The position numbers were made by a program, and so were the translations under genes. Shown piece by piece: positions 45,111-53,369 of a stretch of 64,000 nt of DNA (its first letter is position 1; each line of letters starts with the position of its first letter). The stretch is from Algoriphagus antarcticus (lineage in GTDB: Bacteria; Bacteroidota; Bacteroidia; Cytophagales; Cyclobacteriaceae): positions 62,001 to 126,000 of the forward strand of contig NZ_MSSW01000010.1 of assembly GCF_002150685.1 (NCBI RefSeq). The letters are read 5' to 3'. The notes beneath the pieces are model-generated. The model ran no database searches. It had not been told where the DNA came from and worked only from the letters and a program-made list of their open reading frames with translations.

Positions 45111-45776
45111 CCGTGAATACTAATCTGATTTTCTACGATCTTTAGCTCCAAGAAAAATATACAAAAAGGTATAAGGGAAGTATTGGCAAATGAAGAAATA
45201 ATCTTAAGGGAGCTATTTCACTTGCATAATAGGAGAAAGATTATATAAATCTTAATGCCGTCAGAGGTACTTTTAGGGATAGCCTATAACTGTGCATCTC
45301 GAAAAGAATATGAATCTTTTGCAATTAAACTTTATGAAGCAGAGGAGACTGAAAAGGGGCTAGGTGGTCTTTAGAATTTGGCGCTGATTGGTGGAATTAA
45401 CCTTTCTGCAATGAAGGAAGAGAATATTGAGGCTATCTTTTGGCTAGAAATGTAGTCAAACTTCTATCAAGTAAGTTTTTTTTAGTCGATTTAATACGTC
45501 AGGAATTTTATTTTCTGAGTTGAAATTATTAAAAAGCAGCCTGGTCTTTGATGGCCAAAATATTTATAATAAGAGCTATTTTAAAAGCTTGGATTTTGAG
45601 CATTTTGCGATTAGGATGCTGCAGTATTAGAAAAAAAATGAAAATTTGATTTACATTTTTTTTATAAATAGTTGATGTTGCATTTCATTTGTCATCACTT
45701 AAAAGAAATTTACTGGATTATTTTGAATTATCTAGCTTTTGACATTGTCAATAAAATTTTTAAATGAAAATTAAAA
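45111..45776. other. Gene-poor stretch between the WbpB-like gene and wzz
   Basis: No intact gene. It holds a fossil of the ugd 3' end (45484-45630) and an AT-rich upstream region of wzz. A 39-codon frame (45255-45374) is bounded by stops and is not recognised. Confidence 0.6.
45484..45630 (+). pseudogene. Fossil of a UDP-glucose dehydrogenase C-terminus
   Basis: In frame, 45484-45630 reads LFSELKLLKSSLVFDGQNIY followed by NKSYFKSLDFEHFAIRMLQY and a stop. It aligns with the end of the intact ugd (LLKNKVIFDGRNIYDKKY then LKTLGFETYGIGSK). The match is interrupted upstream by stops, so only the C-terminal ~45 codons survive. The remnant differs clearly from the intact gene, so it was not copied recently from it. 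Confidence 0.7.
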
Positions 45777-46877
45777 ATGGATAAAAATAATAATGGAATA
45801 AATTTAATTTATTTCTTTAAGGCAGTTCAGGATAAAAAACGTGTTGTTTTTTCCGTTTTGCTTGTTTTCTTTCTTTTAGGCCTTTTTATCGCTTTGACAT
45901 CAAAGAAAATGTATACTGCGAAATCTTTATTCATTCCTCAAACTTCACAGCAAAATAATCAAGGTGGATCACTCGGAGGATTAGCATCTTTAGCAGGGAT
46001 TAATATTGGAAGTATGAGTAATAGTAATGACATATCTCCGTCACTTTATCCTCAATTTATTTCATCTATAAAATTTAAGAAAAAGCTCGCTGAAACAAAA
46101 ATCAACCTAGATGGTAAAGGTCAGACTGCCACTTATGCAGAATATTATGAAAAATTATATCAGCCAAATATTCTAGAACTTTTCTACAAATTTACCATCG
46201 GTATGCCAGGTGAAATTATCAAATTTATGAGAAGTGCTCCTCCGCCTATTAGAAATGAGACAAACTCAGCTGGTGAAAATACCTTCGAACAGATTTCATA
46301 CGAGGAGTTTGAGCTTTTTGCAAGAATGGATGGTCAACTTTCAGTAGTTAGTATGGAAGAAGAAGGCGTGGTCCAACTGAGTTTTATAATGCCAGATCCT
46401 TTAATGGCTGCGCAAATGGCTCAGTCTGCTGAAAGTTTACTTCAAACTGAAATTATCGATTATAAAATTAAAAATGCGAGTGAGCAGCTCAAATTTACAG
46501 AAAATCAGTATCAGGAAAAAAAGGCGGAATTTAACGAAATACAATCTCGTTTAGCTGTATTTAAGGATAGAAACCAAAATATTGTTTCCGCTGCGTTGTT
46601 GAATCAACAAGATCGACTTGAAGCTGAATATAATTTTTCGTTTAGCATTTATACAGAATTAGCTAAGCAACTTGAGCAAGCTAAATTGCAAGTTTCAAAG
46701 GATACGCCGGTATTTTCAGTTATTCAGAAAGTGTCGATTCCAATTCAAAAATCGAGTCCAAATCGTCCAAAGATTTTGCTTATTTTTATTTTTGTCGGCG
46801 TTGTTTCGGCACTTGGATATGTGGCTTTAATGTGGATTATATTTAACTTAAAAAGAGACTGGAAAAACATTGACTAA
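45777..46877 (+). CDS. Wzz-type polysaccharide chain-length determinant (no kinase domain)
   Basis: A 366-residue protein with membrane helices at about 22-42 and 338-358. In between lies a periplasmic domain with a long coiled coil (about 230-310), the Wzz/PCP arrangement. An ATPase or tyrosine-kinase domain (Wzc type) is absent. The N-terminal segment is unusually Asn/Lys-rich (MDKNNNGINLIYFFKAVQ). It probably controls the chain length set by the Wzy-like polymerase at 56993. The gene starts after a gene-poor stretch and therefore probably has a promoter of its own. It overlaps the next gene by eight bases. Confidence 0.85.
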   Translation: MDKNNNGINLIYFFKAVQDKKRVVFSVLLVFFLLGLFIALTSKKMYTAKSLFIPQTSQQNNQGGSLGGLASLAGINIGSMSNSNDISPSLYPQFISSIKFKKKLAETKINLDGKGQTATYAEYYEKLYQPNILELFYKFTIGMPGEIIKFMRSAPPPIRNETNSAGENTFEQISYEEFELFARMDGQLSVVSMEEEGVVQLSFIMPDPLMAAQMAQSAESLLQTEIIDYKIKNASEQLKFTENQYQEKKAEFNEIQSRLAVFKDRNQNIVSAALLNQQDRLEAEYNFSFSIYTELAKQLEQAKLQVSKDTPVFSVIQKVSIPIQKSSPNRPKILLIFIFVGVVSALGYVALMWIIFNLKRDWKNID

Positions 46878-47289
46878 AAGCGCATTAAATTTGAATCTAG
46901 TTTCTGTTATAGATTTTCCAAGGGTTCAAGATAGGAGGGGAAATCTGACTTTTATCCAAAATCAAGATCACCTTCCATTTGATATCCAACGGGTATTTTG
47001 GACTTATGATGTGCCAGGTGGTGAAAATAGAGGAGCCCATGCTTATAAGAACCAGCAGGAGATTATCATCGCCTTAAGTGGAAGTTTTGACGTGGTGATT
47101 TCAAAAGCAGACGGAACAATAGAAAAGTATTCTCTAAATCGCTCCTATTACGGTCTTTATTTGCCTCCAATGACATGGAGGCACATGGAGAACTTTTCAA
47201 CCAATGCACTTGGCTTGCATCTATCTAGTTCTACATTCGATTCAGATGATTATATCAGAGACTTTCATGAATACCAATCATTTTTATAA
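46870..47289 (+). CDS. FdtA/QdtA/WxcM-like sugar 3,4-ketoisomerase, copy 1
   Basis: A 139-residue cupin that begins with TTG. It resembles dTDP-4-keto-6-deoxyglucose 3,4-ketoisomerases (FdtA/QdtA): RGNLTFIQ, FDIQRVFWTYDVPGGENRGA and DDYIRDFHEY. In FdtA the active site has two His residues in a R-G-x-H-x-H motif. Here the motif is RGAHAYK, so the second His is Tyr59 and only His57 remains. The enzyme may be altered in activity or serve a different step. It stands immediately before a second copy with both His residues, overlapping by one base. Confidence 0.85.
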   Translation: MTKSALNLNLVSVIDFPRVQDRRGNLTFIQNQDHLPFDIQRVFWTYDVPGGENRGAHAYKNQQEIIIALSGSFDVVISKADGTIEKYSLNRSYYGLYLPPMTWRHMENFSTNALGLHLSSSTFDSDDYIRDFHEYQSFL

Positions 47290-47702
47290 TGAAAAATACA
47301 ACTGTTTTTGATTGCACCAGCTTGGTGCTCCCTAAAAATCATACTGAAAAAGGCAACATTACAGCGGTTAACAACCTCAAAGACATCCCTTTTGAGATCA
47401 AACGAGTCTACTACCTCTACGATGTGCCTGGTGGGGAGGCAAGAGGTGGGCACGGTCATCGTGAATTACAGCAATTAATCATTGCTGCAAGTGGGAGTTT
47501 TGACCTAGTGGTAGAGGATGGTAGAAATTCTCGAACTTTCAATTTGAATAGACCTTATCAAGGCATACTTATGCCATCAGGCATTTGGAGGGAGTTGAAT
47601 AATTTCTCTTCTGGGTCTATCTGCCTAGTCTTGGCTTCCTCATTATACGATCAAGATGATTACATCCGTGATTATCAGGAGTTTTTGAAATATAAGTTAT
47701 GA
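47289..47702 (+). CDS. FdtA/QdtA/WxcM-like sugar 3,4-ketoisomerase, copy 2
   Basis: A 137-residue cupin and tandem paralogue of the preceding gene. It keeps both active-site histidines, His55 and His57, in EARGGHGHRELQQ. It also has IKRVYYLYDVPGG and DDYIRDYQEFLKY. It probably converts dTDP-4-keto-6-deoxyglucose to the 3-keto sugar that the QdtB/FdtB-like aminotransferase at 48782 then aminates at C3. It overlaps the MaoC gene by four bases. Confidence 0.88.
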   Translation: MKNTTVFDCTSLVLPKNHTEKGNITAVNNLKDIPFEIKRVYYLYDVPGGEARGGHGHRELQQLIIAASGSFDLVVEDGRNSRTFNLNRPYQGILMPSGIWRELNNFSSGSICLVLASSLYDQDDYIRDYQEFLKYKL

Positions 47703-48112
47703 AATTTGAAGATTTATATATTGGTCTAAGTGCTTCTTTGAAAAAAGTATTTAGGCTTGAAGATGTAGAGAAATTTGCTCTTTTAAGTGAGGATATGAAT
47801 CCTATTCATTTGAGTGAAGAATTTTCTGCAAAAACCCCATACAAAAGGCCGATTGTTCATGGGTTTTTATATGGATCTATGATAAGTTCTATTCTTGCTA
47901 ACCAGGTTCCTGGTCCAGGTAGTATCTATTTGTACCAAGAATTGAATTTTAAGGCTCCTGTTTTTCATGGGGATGAAGTTATAGCGACTGTTAAGGTATT
48001 CGAATTAAAATTGGATAAGAGAATTATAAAATTGGATACTTTTTGTCATAATAGTCTAGGAATTGAAGTTTTGTCTGGAGTAGCTATAATTAAACTATTG
48101 GAAAATGAATAA
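47699..48112 (+). CDS. MaoC family (R)-specific enoyl-CoA hydratase-like protein
   Basis: A 137-residue single hot-dog domain. The catalytic Asp32 and His37 lie in SEDMNPIHLSE, followed by KRPIVHGFLYGSMISSIL. This is the MaoC/PhaJ pattern. Such enzymes hydrate enoyl-CoA to (R)-3-hydroxyacyl-CoA. Its place in a capsule locus, next to an LpxA-like acyltransferase and an aminotransferase, suggests that it makes a hydroxyacyl donor for sugar N-acylation. This is inference; no acyl-CoA specificity is visible. Overlaps with both neighbours (four and eight bases) show that it belongs to the operon. Confidence 0.85.
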   Translation: MKFEDLYIGLSASLKKVFRLEDVEKFALLSEDMNPIHLSEEFSAKTPYKRPIVHGFLYGSMISSILANQVPGPGSIYLYQELNFKAPVFHGDEVIATVKVFELKLDKRIIKLDTFCHNSLGIEVLSGVAIIKLLENE

Positions 48113-48785
48113 GATACATCCAACAGCAATTATTGGGGAAAATGTAGTCCTTGGAGATAATAATGAAATTGGTCCATATACAATAATCTATGGCCCAACA
48201 AAAATAGGTGATAATAATTTGATTGGACCTAATGCTATAATTGGAACACCTGGTCAAGATACCCGAAACCCTAGACATGATTCAAGTGGTAGTGTTATTG
48301 AAATAGGGGACAATAACATAATCAGAGAATTCACGGCAATCCAAAAGCCCTGTTACAAAGAAATAACTAAAGTTGGGAATAACGTATACTTGATGCAAAG
48401 TGTTCATATTCCTCATGATGCAATTCTAGAAGATGATGTAGTTATTACTCCCATGTGCGTTTTAGCAGGAATCACTTATATCTTACAAGGAGCTAATATA
48501 GGAATGGGATCTTCGGTTCACCAGTTTTCGGTTGTCGGACAATACTCTTTGGTAGGAATGGGAAGTGCTGTGACAAAGAATATTCGGCCATTTTCAGTTT
48601 ATGTGCCAGAAAAGCCATTGAGGGTTAACAACTATGCCATAGAAAAATTTGGTTTTGTTGAGTACCTAGATGAAATAATTCCTTACGTAAAAGAAGGAAG
48701 GCTTCCATCCTCAGATAAACTTCTCAGTTTGGTAGATAAGTTTGAACATCTTCACATGGATTCTAAGCGTGCTCTTTATAAATGA
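48105..48785 (+). CDS. LpxA-like acyltransferase
   Basis: A 226-residue left-handed beta-helix protein with LpxA features: MNKIHPTAIIGENVVLG, HIPHDAILEDDVVI (His104 corresponds to LpxA His125) and GSSVHQFSVVGQYSLVGMGS, ending in a helical C-terminal domain. It is shorter than a housekeeping LpxA (about 260 residues). In this cassette it most likely transfers an acyl group to the 3-amino sugar made by the aminotransferase at 48782; donor and acceptor are not proven. It overlaps its neighbours by eight and four bases. Confidence 0.83.
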   Translation: MNKIHPTAIIGENVVLGDNNEIGPYTIIYGPTKIGDNNLIGPNAIIGTPGQDTRNPRHDSSGSVIEIGDNNIIREFTAIQKPCYKEITKVGNNVYLMQSVHIPHDAILEDDVVITPMCVLAGITYILQGANIGMGSSVHQFSVVGQYSLVGMGSAVTKNIRPFSVYVPEKPLRVNNYAIEKFGFVEYLDEIIPYVKEGRLPSSDKLLSLVDKFEHLHMDSKRALYK

Positions 48786-49885
48786 AAATCCCTTTTTTAA
48801 GTTTCGATTCAATGCATTCGGCTATCAGGGCTGAGATGGTGACTGCATTCGAAAATTTTTATGACAGCTATTGGTATGTCTTGGGGGATCGTCTGGTGCA
48901 ATTTGAAAAAGCCTACTCCGGGTTTAACCAAATCAAACATACGGTTGGGATCAGCAATGGACTCGACGCAATCTACCTAGCTTTAAAATCACTTGAAATC
49001 CAAGCGGGAGATGAGGTCATCATGCCTTCCAATACGTTTATAGCCACTGTTTTGGCAGTCTCTTATACAGGAGCAACTCCTGTTTTTGTTGAGCCAGATT
49101 TGGAAACCTATCTTTTGGATCCCACCAAACTGGAAGCAGCCATTACATCCCAAACAAAGGCCATAATCCCTGTCCATCTTTATGGCCAAGCATGTCAAAT
49201 GGTTGAAATTGGAGCTATCGCAAGCCGATTTGGACTTAAAGTTATCGAGGACAATGCTCAGGCTCATGGAGCGCTTTACCAAGGTCGGATGACTGGGACT
49301 TTTGGAGAGATTAATGCGACTAGTTTTTACCCGGGTAAAAATCTTGGCGCATTGGGTGATGCAGGAGCTATCACTACGCAAGATGATTCCCTAGCCGCAA
49401 AATCCAAAATGCTTAGAAACTATGGGAGCCAGCAAAAGTATACCCACGAAGTGATCGGACATAATATGCGTATGGATGAACTTCAGGCAGCCTTTCTTTC
49501 AGTTAAGCTCAACTATCTGGACGAATGGACAGCAAAACGTCAGGAGATAGCCACCCGCTATCGAGAGCAACTTGCTTCTTGTGACCTAATTGTATTACCA
49601 GCTGTTCATCCGGATGCGACACACGTTTACCATCTTTTTGTGATCCGGACTGAGCGGCGTGATGAGCTTCAGGTATTTCTTCAAGATAAAGGAATCGGAA
49701 CTTTAATTCATTATCCAATTCCTCCCCATTTACAAAAGGCATATGAACACTTAGGGTATAAGAAAGGAGACTTTCCGATAGCTGAAGAGTTGGCTCAAAC
49801 AAGCCTTAGTCTGCCTATTTGGCCTGGAATGGACTTCGATCAGATAGATTTTATTTCAAATCAGATTAAGTCCTTTTTTAGCTAA
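48782..49885 (+). CDS. FdtB/QdtB-like sugar aminotransferase (DegT family)
   Basis: A 367-residue PLP aminotransferase. The PLP lysine is Lys186 in SFYPGKNLGALGDAGA. Other landmarks are GISNGLDAIYLALKS, DEVIMPSNTFIAT and IEDNAQAHGAL. The closest named functions are QdtB/FdtB, which make dTDP-Qui3N or dTDP-Fuc3N, consistent with the two ketoisomerases upstream. The four-base overlap with the LpxA-like gene supports a shared product. Confidence 0.88.
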   Translation: MKIPFLSFDSMHSAIRAEMVTAFENFYDSYWYVLGDRLVQFEKAYSGFNQIKHTVGISNGLDAIYLALKSLEIQAGDEVIMPSNTFIATVLAVSYTGATPVFVEPDLETYLLDPTKLEAAITSQTKAIIPVHLYGQACQMVEIGAIASRFGLKVIEDNAQAHGALYQGRMTGTFGEINATSFYPGKNLGALGDAGAITTQDDSLAAKSKMLRNYGSQQKYTHEVIGHNMRMDELQAAFLSVKLNYLDEWTAKRQEIATRYREQLASCDLIVLPAVHPDATHVYHLFVIRTERRDELQVFLQDKGIGTLIHYPIPPHLQKAYEHLGYKKGDFPIAEELAQTSLSLPIWPGMDFDQIDFISNQIKSFFS

Positions 49886-49888
49886 GAT

Positions 49889-51382
49889 TTGGTGGAGGAA
49901 GACAAAAAGGGTTTTTCCCAAATATTAAAAGCTACCTCGCTCTTTGGAGGGGTTCAGTTAGTAACTATCCTGTTTAGTATCATCAGAACAAAATTTGCGG
50001 CAGTATTATTAGGGCCTTCGGGTATGGGAATTGTTGGACTAATTAGCTCCACAATTGATTTTTTTGGAGCAGCAACTAACTTTGGGATTTCTACGGCAGG
50101 AGTTCGAAGCCTTGCCGAAGTAAGTAGCAATGAAGATGAATTCAAAACAGGAAGGACGATCAGTATCGTCAAAAACCTAGTTTGGATTACAGGATTGCTA
50201 GGCTTGGCTGTCTTGATAATTTTTTCACCATTTTTAAGCGAATGGATCTTTGGCAATTCAGATTTTACCTGGGGATTTGTGGCTTTATCGATCACTTTGC
50301 TTTTGAATCAACTGCTCGCCGCAAGGATGGTCTTGATTCAGGGCATGCGGAGAATCTCTCTTTTGGCACTTATCTTCATCGTCAATGCCGTAGCATCGGT
50401 CGTGATTACAGTGCCTTTATATTACTTTTTGGGTGAAAAGGGAATTGTTCCTGCGCTGATCCTGATCTCACTCTCCAGCTTTTTGGTTTCACTTTACTTT
50501 TCCAAAAGAGTTCCTTATCTCCGAGTCAAAGTTGGATTACGTGAAAGTCTGTTAGAAGGAAAAGGAATGCTCAAATTGGGTTTTTTTATTGGCCTCTCTG
50601 GTTTACTAACTTTAGCTTCAGCGTATTCGCTAAGGATCTTTATCAATAACGTCGGCACTTTGGAAGATGTCGGCTTATACAATGCTGGTTTTGCGATTAT
50701 CAATACCTATGTAGGATTGGTCTTTACGGCAATGGCGACCGATTACTTCCCTAGACTTTCCAGTGTAATTGCGGAGGTCAAGGGGTTTTCATTAGTGGCA
50801 AATCAGCAGTTGGAAATAGCGATTCTTCTACTGGGACCAATTCTGTGTTGGTTTATTATTTTCATCAACCCCATCATTGTTATCCTTTATTCAGAAGCCT
50901 TTCGGCCAATCAACGAAATGTTGCTTTGGTCAGGAACTGGGATGATATTTAAAGGAATAGGCTGGTGTTTAGGGTATATTATTCTTGCGAAAGGAAGCTC
51001 TAGATTTTTCTTTACCAACGAATTGATTGCTTTAATTTATCAGTTATTTTTCAATTTAATCGGATATTATTTATTTGGACTTAAGGGACTTGGGATCTCC
51101 TTTTTGATCGGATATGTAATCTATGCCATTCAAGTGATGGTGGTAAGTCGATGGAGGTATGGCTATGAATTTGAAATGAAAATTCTTAAGAAGTTTTTGA
51201 TACTCTTTTTTCTGATAGCAGGCTGTATGGCATGTTTTTACTTTCTTGATGGACCGATTTATCAATTTGGCATCGGAACTTCCGTGTGTATCCTTGCTTC
51301 CATCTATACGTTTAGAGAATTGGATAAATCCACGGATTTGCTTCAAAAAGCAAAACAGAAAATCGCAGATCGGTTTTCCTAA
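49889..51382 (+). CDS. Wzx-type O-antigen/polysaccharide flippase
   Basis: A 497-residue MATE/MOP-like protein with about twelve to fourteen membrane helices, in the polysaccharide flippase family (Wzx). The front LKATSLFGGVQLVTILFSII and KFAAVLLGPSGMGIVGL are typical. The start codon is not ATG; TTG 49889 or GTG 49892 are possible. It transfers the lipid-linked repeat unit across the inner membrane, where the Wzy-like polymerase at 56993 would act. It is three bases after the aminotransferase gene. Confidence 0.9.
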   Translation: MVEEDKKGFSQILKATSLFGGVQLVTILFSIIRTKFAAVLLGPSGMGIVGLISSTIDFFGAATNFGISTAGVRSLAEVSSNEDEFKTGRTISIVKNLVWITGLLGLAVLIIFSPFLSEWIFGNSDFTWGFVALSITLLLNQLLAARMVLIQGMRRISLLALIFIVNAVASVVITVPLYYFLGEKGIVPALILISLSSFLVSLYFSKRVPYLRVKVGLRESLLEGKGMLKLGFFIGLSGLLTLASAYSLRIFINNVGTLEDVGLYNAGFAIINTYVGLVFTAMATDYFPRLSSVIAEVKGFSLVANQQLEIAILLLGPILCWFIIFINPIIVILYSEAFRPINEMLLWSGTGMIFKGIGWCLGYIILAKGSSRFFFTNELIALIYQLFFNLIGYYLFGLKGLGISFLIGYVIYAIQVMVVSRWRYGYEFEMKILKKFLILFFLIAGCMACFYFLDGPIYQFGIGTSVCILASIYTFRELDKSTDLLQKAKQKIADRFS

Positions 51383-52378
51383 ATGGATTTTGGCAAATCG
51401 AAATCCAAAAACGATCAATTGAAATCAAATAATCTTGTAAGTATCATTGTTCCGGCCTTCAATCATGAAGATTATGTGGAAATCTGTTTAGAAAGTATTT
51501 TTAATCAGACGTATGCAGAAATAGAACTGCTTATTGTCAATGATGGATCCACTGATCAAACGCATCAAAAGATCCAAAATTGGTTGGAAAAATGTCCGGA
51601 TCGGTTTTTAAGGGTTGAATATATTAACCGGGAAAATAGGGGCTTGACCAATACTCTCAATCAAGGACTTAAGTGGGCAAATGGGATCTATTTTTCGGCG
51701 ATAGCATCTGATGATATCTTGGAAATTGATAAAATCAGCCTCTTAGTTTCGGAGCTCGAGAAAAAAGGAGAATCATATGGCGCAGCTTTTGGCAATGCAA
51801 AGTTCATTGATGGAAAAGGAGAAGCCATTTCACTTGAAATCAAAGACTCAACTGGAGCGGTTATCACCAAAACTGCACTTTTTCTGGAACATTATACCTA
51901 TGGGAGGAAGTTTAACTTTAGAGATCCGGCTTATTTTGGAACCTACTCCTCCTTACTTGCAGGAAATTATCTCCCCGCAATGTCGACTTTGGTGCGTACA
52001 GAAAGTATTCGTGAGGAAGGAGGATGGACCGCTGGAAATACCGTCGAAGACTGGGAAATGTGGCTGAAGCTCTCTAAAAATTCTCGATTTGCTTACGTGG
52101 ATCAGATAGTAGCATCTTATCGATGGCACGAAGGAAATACTTCAAAAATAAAGCGAGAACGAATTCTCAGGGATTCGATCAAGTTGCTTGAAAATGAAAT
52201 GAGTTATGCTACTGTTAATTCCTATCACAATGGATTTTTCCCTGTATATCTCTTTAATGTAAGATTACTAAAGGAGTTTGATCGAAAGGAATATAAAAAG
52301 AAGATGATCAAGCTACTGCTCAACAAAAGTTTCTTGCGATTTGTTTCCATAAAAATCCGACAACGAAGAAATGCCTAA
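51383..52378 (+). CDS. Glycosyltransferase family 2
   Basis: A 331-residue GT-A fold enzyme: VSIIVPAFNHEDYVEICLES and ELLIVNDGSTDQTHQ at the front, then the metal-binding/acceptor part including SDDILEIDK. It transfers a sugar to the polysaccharide repeat unit in the cytoplasm; donor and linkage cannot be read. It overlaps the next glycosyltransferase by eight bases. Confidence 0.9.
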   Translation: MDFGKSKSKNDQLKSNNLVSIIVPAFNHEDYVEICLESIFNQTYAEIELLIVNDGSTDQTHQKIQNWLEKCPDRFLRVEYINRENRGLTNTLNQGLKWANGIYFSAIASDDILEIDKISLLVSELEKKGESYGAAFGNAKFIDGKGEAISLEIKDSTGAVITKTALFLEHYTYGRKFNFRDPAYFGTYSSLLAGNYLPAMSTLVRTESIREEGGWTAGNTVEDWEMWLKLSKNSRFAYVDQIVASYRWHEGNTSKIKRERILRDSIKLLENEMSYATVNSYHNGFFPVYLFNVRLLKEFDRKEYKKKMIKLLLNKSFLRFVSIKIRQRRNA

Positions 52379-53369
52379 TCCAATGGTGTCCATTGTGATG
52401 GCTACGTACAATGGGGAGAAATTTCTTCGGGAGCAAATCGAAAGCATTCTTTCTCAATCCTATTATCCTTTTGAATTTATTGTTTTTGATGATTGCTCTA
52501 CGGATGGCACCCCCGGGATTTTAGAAGTATACCAAAATCAAGGAAAGTTGAGGTTCTTCCGTAACGAGTCTAACATAGGCTATGTTAGGAATTTTGAAAA
52601 GGCTATTTATGCAGCTCAAGGAGATCTGATCGCTTTAGCAGACCAAGATGATGTTTGGATTCCTTCTAAACTTGATCGGTTGACTCGGCAGATTGGACAA
52701 CACCTTTTAATCCATTCGGATGCAAGGTTGATTGATGAAAATGGGGTGAAGCTTGATTGCTCATTGGAAGAGTCCGCTCGCAAGATGACTATTCCTCAAA
52801 ATATGACTGAGGCGATTTTGAATGGTTTTGTGACAGGCTGTACGTGTCTGTTTAAAAGGCAATTACTTGATTTAGCCTTGCCTTTTCCAGATAAGCTGTA
52901 TATCCACGACAAATGGCTCGGTGTACTAGCCTTTTCGAAGGGTGGCCTCACTTACTTAAAAGAACCATTAACTGATTACAGACAGCATGTCCAAAACAAT
53001 ATCGGAGCAGGAAAGCCTACAGTTTCTCTTTTTAAGAAAATAGGCAAACTCCTCCCTTGGAAGCAAGTAACTTATCAATTTGAAGCGTTCCGAGCTTTTT
53101 TGGAGAAAGAAAAGAAGTTTACTGAACTAGTTCAGGAAAGACTAAAAATAGAATCCAAAGAAGTCAGCAGGCTCATCGTTTTTTTTGATCAAGTGTTGTC
53201 AGGTAAAAGCTTATCCCGTGTGATTTTTTTCTATTTGAGGAATATTGGGGCATTTGAAAAAAGGAAATCGATATCCCAAAAGGTGTATTTTTTTTATCTA
53301 ATCATACTTAGTTTCTTCTATTCAAGAAAATTATTGAAGCTAAAAACCACTATTGCCAGTCATCAATAA
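52371..53369 (+). CDS. Glycosyltransferase family 2
   Basis: A 332-residue GT-A protein of the rhamnosyltransferase-like subgroup. It has VSIVMATYNGEKFLREQIES, FDDCSTDGTPGIL and LADQDDVWIPSKLDR, the D-Q-D-D-x-W motif. The last ~60 residues contain a hydrophobic helix-like stretch, so the end may sit on the membrane. The donor is unknown. It lies directly before the next glycosyltransferase gene. Confidence 0.9.
   Translation: MPNPMVSIVMATYNGEKFLREQIESILSQSYYPFEFIVFDDCSTDGTPGILEVYQNQGKLRFFRNESNIGYVRNFEKAIYAAQGDLIALADQDDVWIPSKLDRLTRQIGQHLLIHSDARLIDENGVKLDCSLEESARKMTIPQNMTEAILNGFVTGCTCLFKRQLLDLALPFPDKLYIHDKWLGVLAFSKGGLTYLKEPLTDYRQHVQNNIGAGKPTVSLFKKIGKLLPWKQVTYQFEAFRAFLEKEKKFTELVQERLKIESKEVSRLIVFFDQVLSGKSLSRVIFFYLRNIGAFEKRKSISQKVYFFYLIILSFFYSRKLLKLKTTIASHQ

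Noticed and set aside
45777-46877. Wzc-type tyrosine autokinase
   Set aside because: The protein ends just after the second membrane helix and has no Walker motifs or Tyr-rich tail; it is a Wzz-like protein only.
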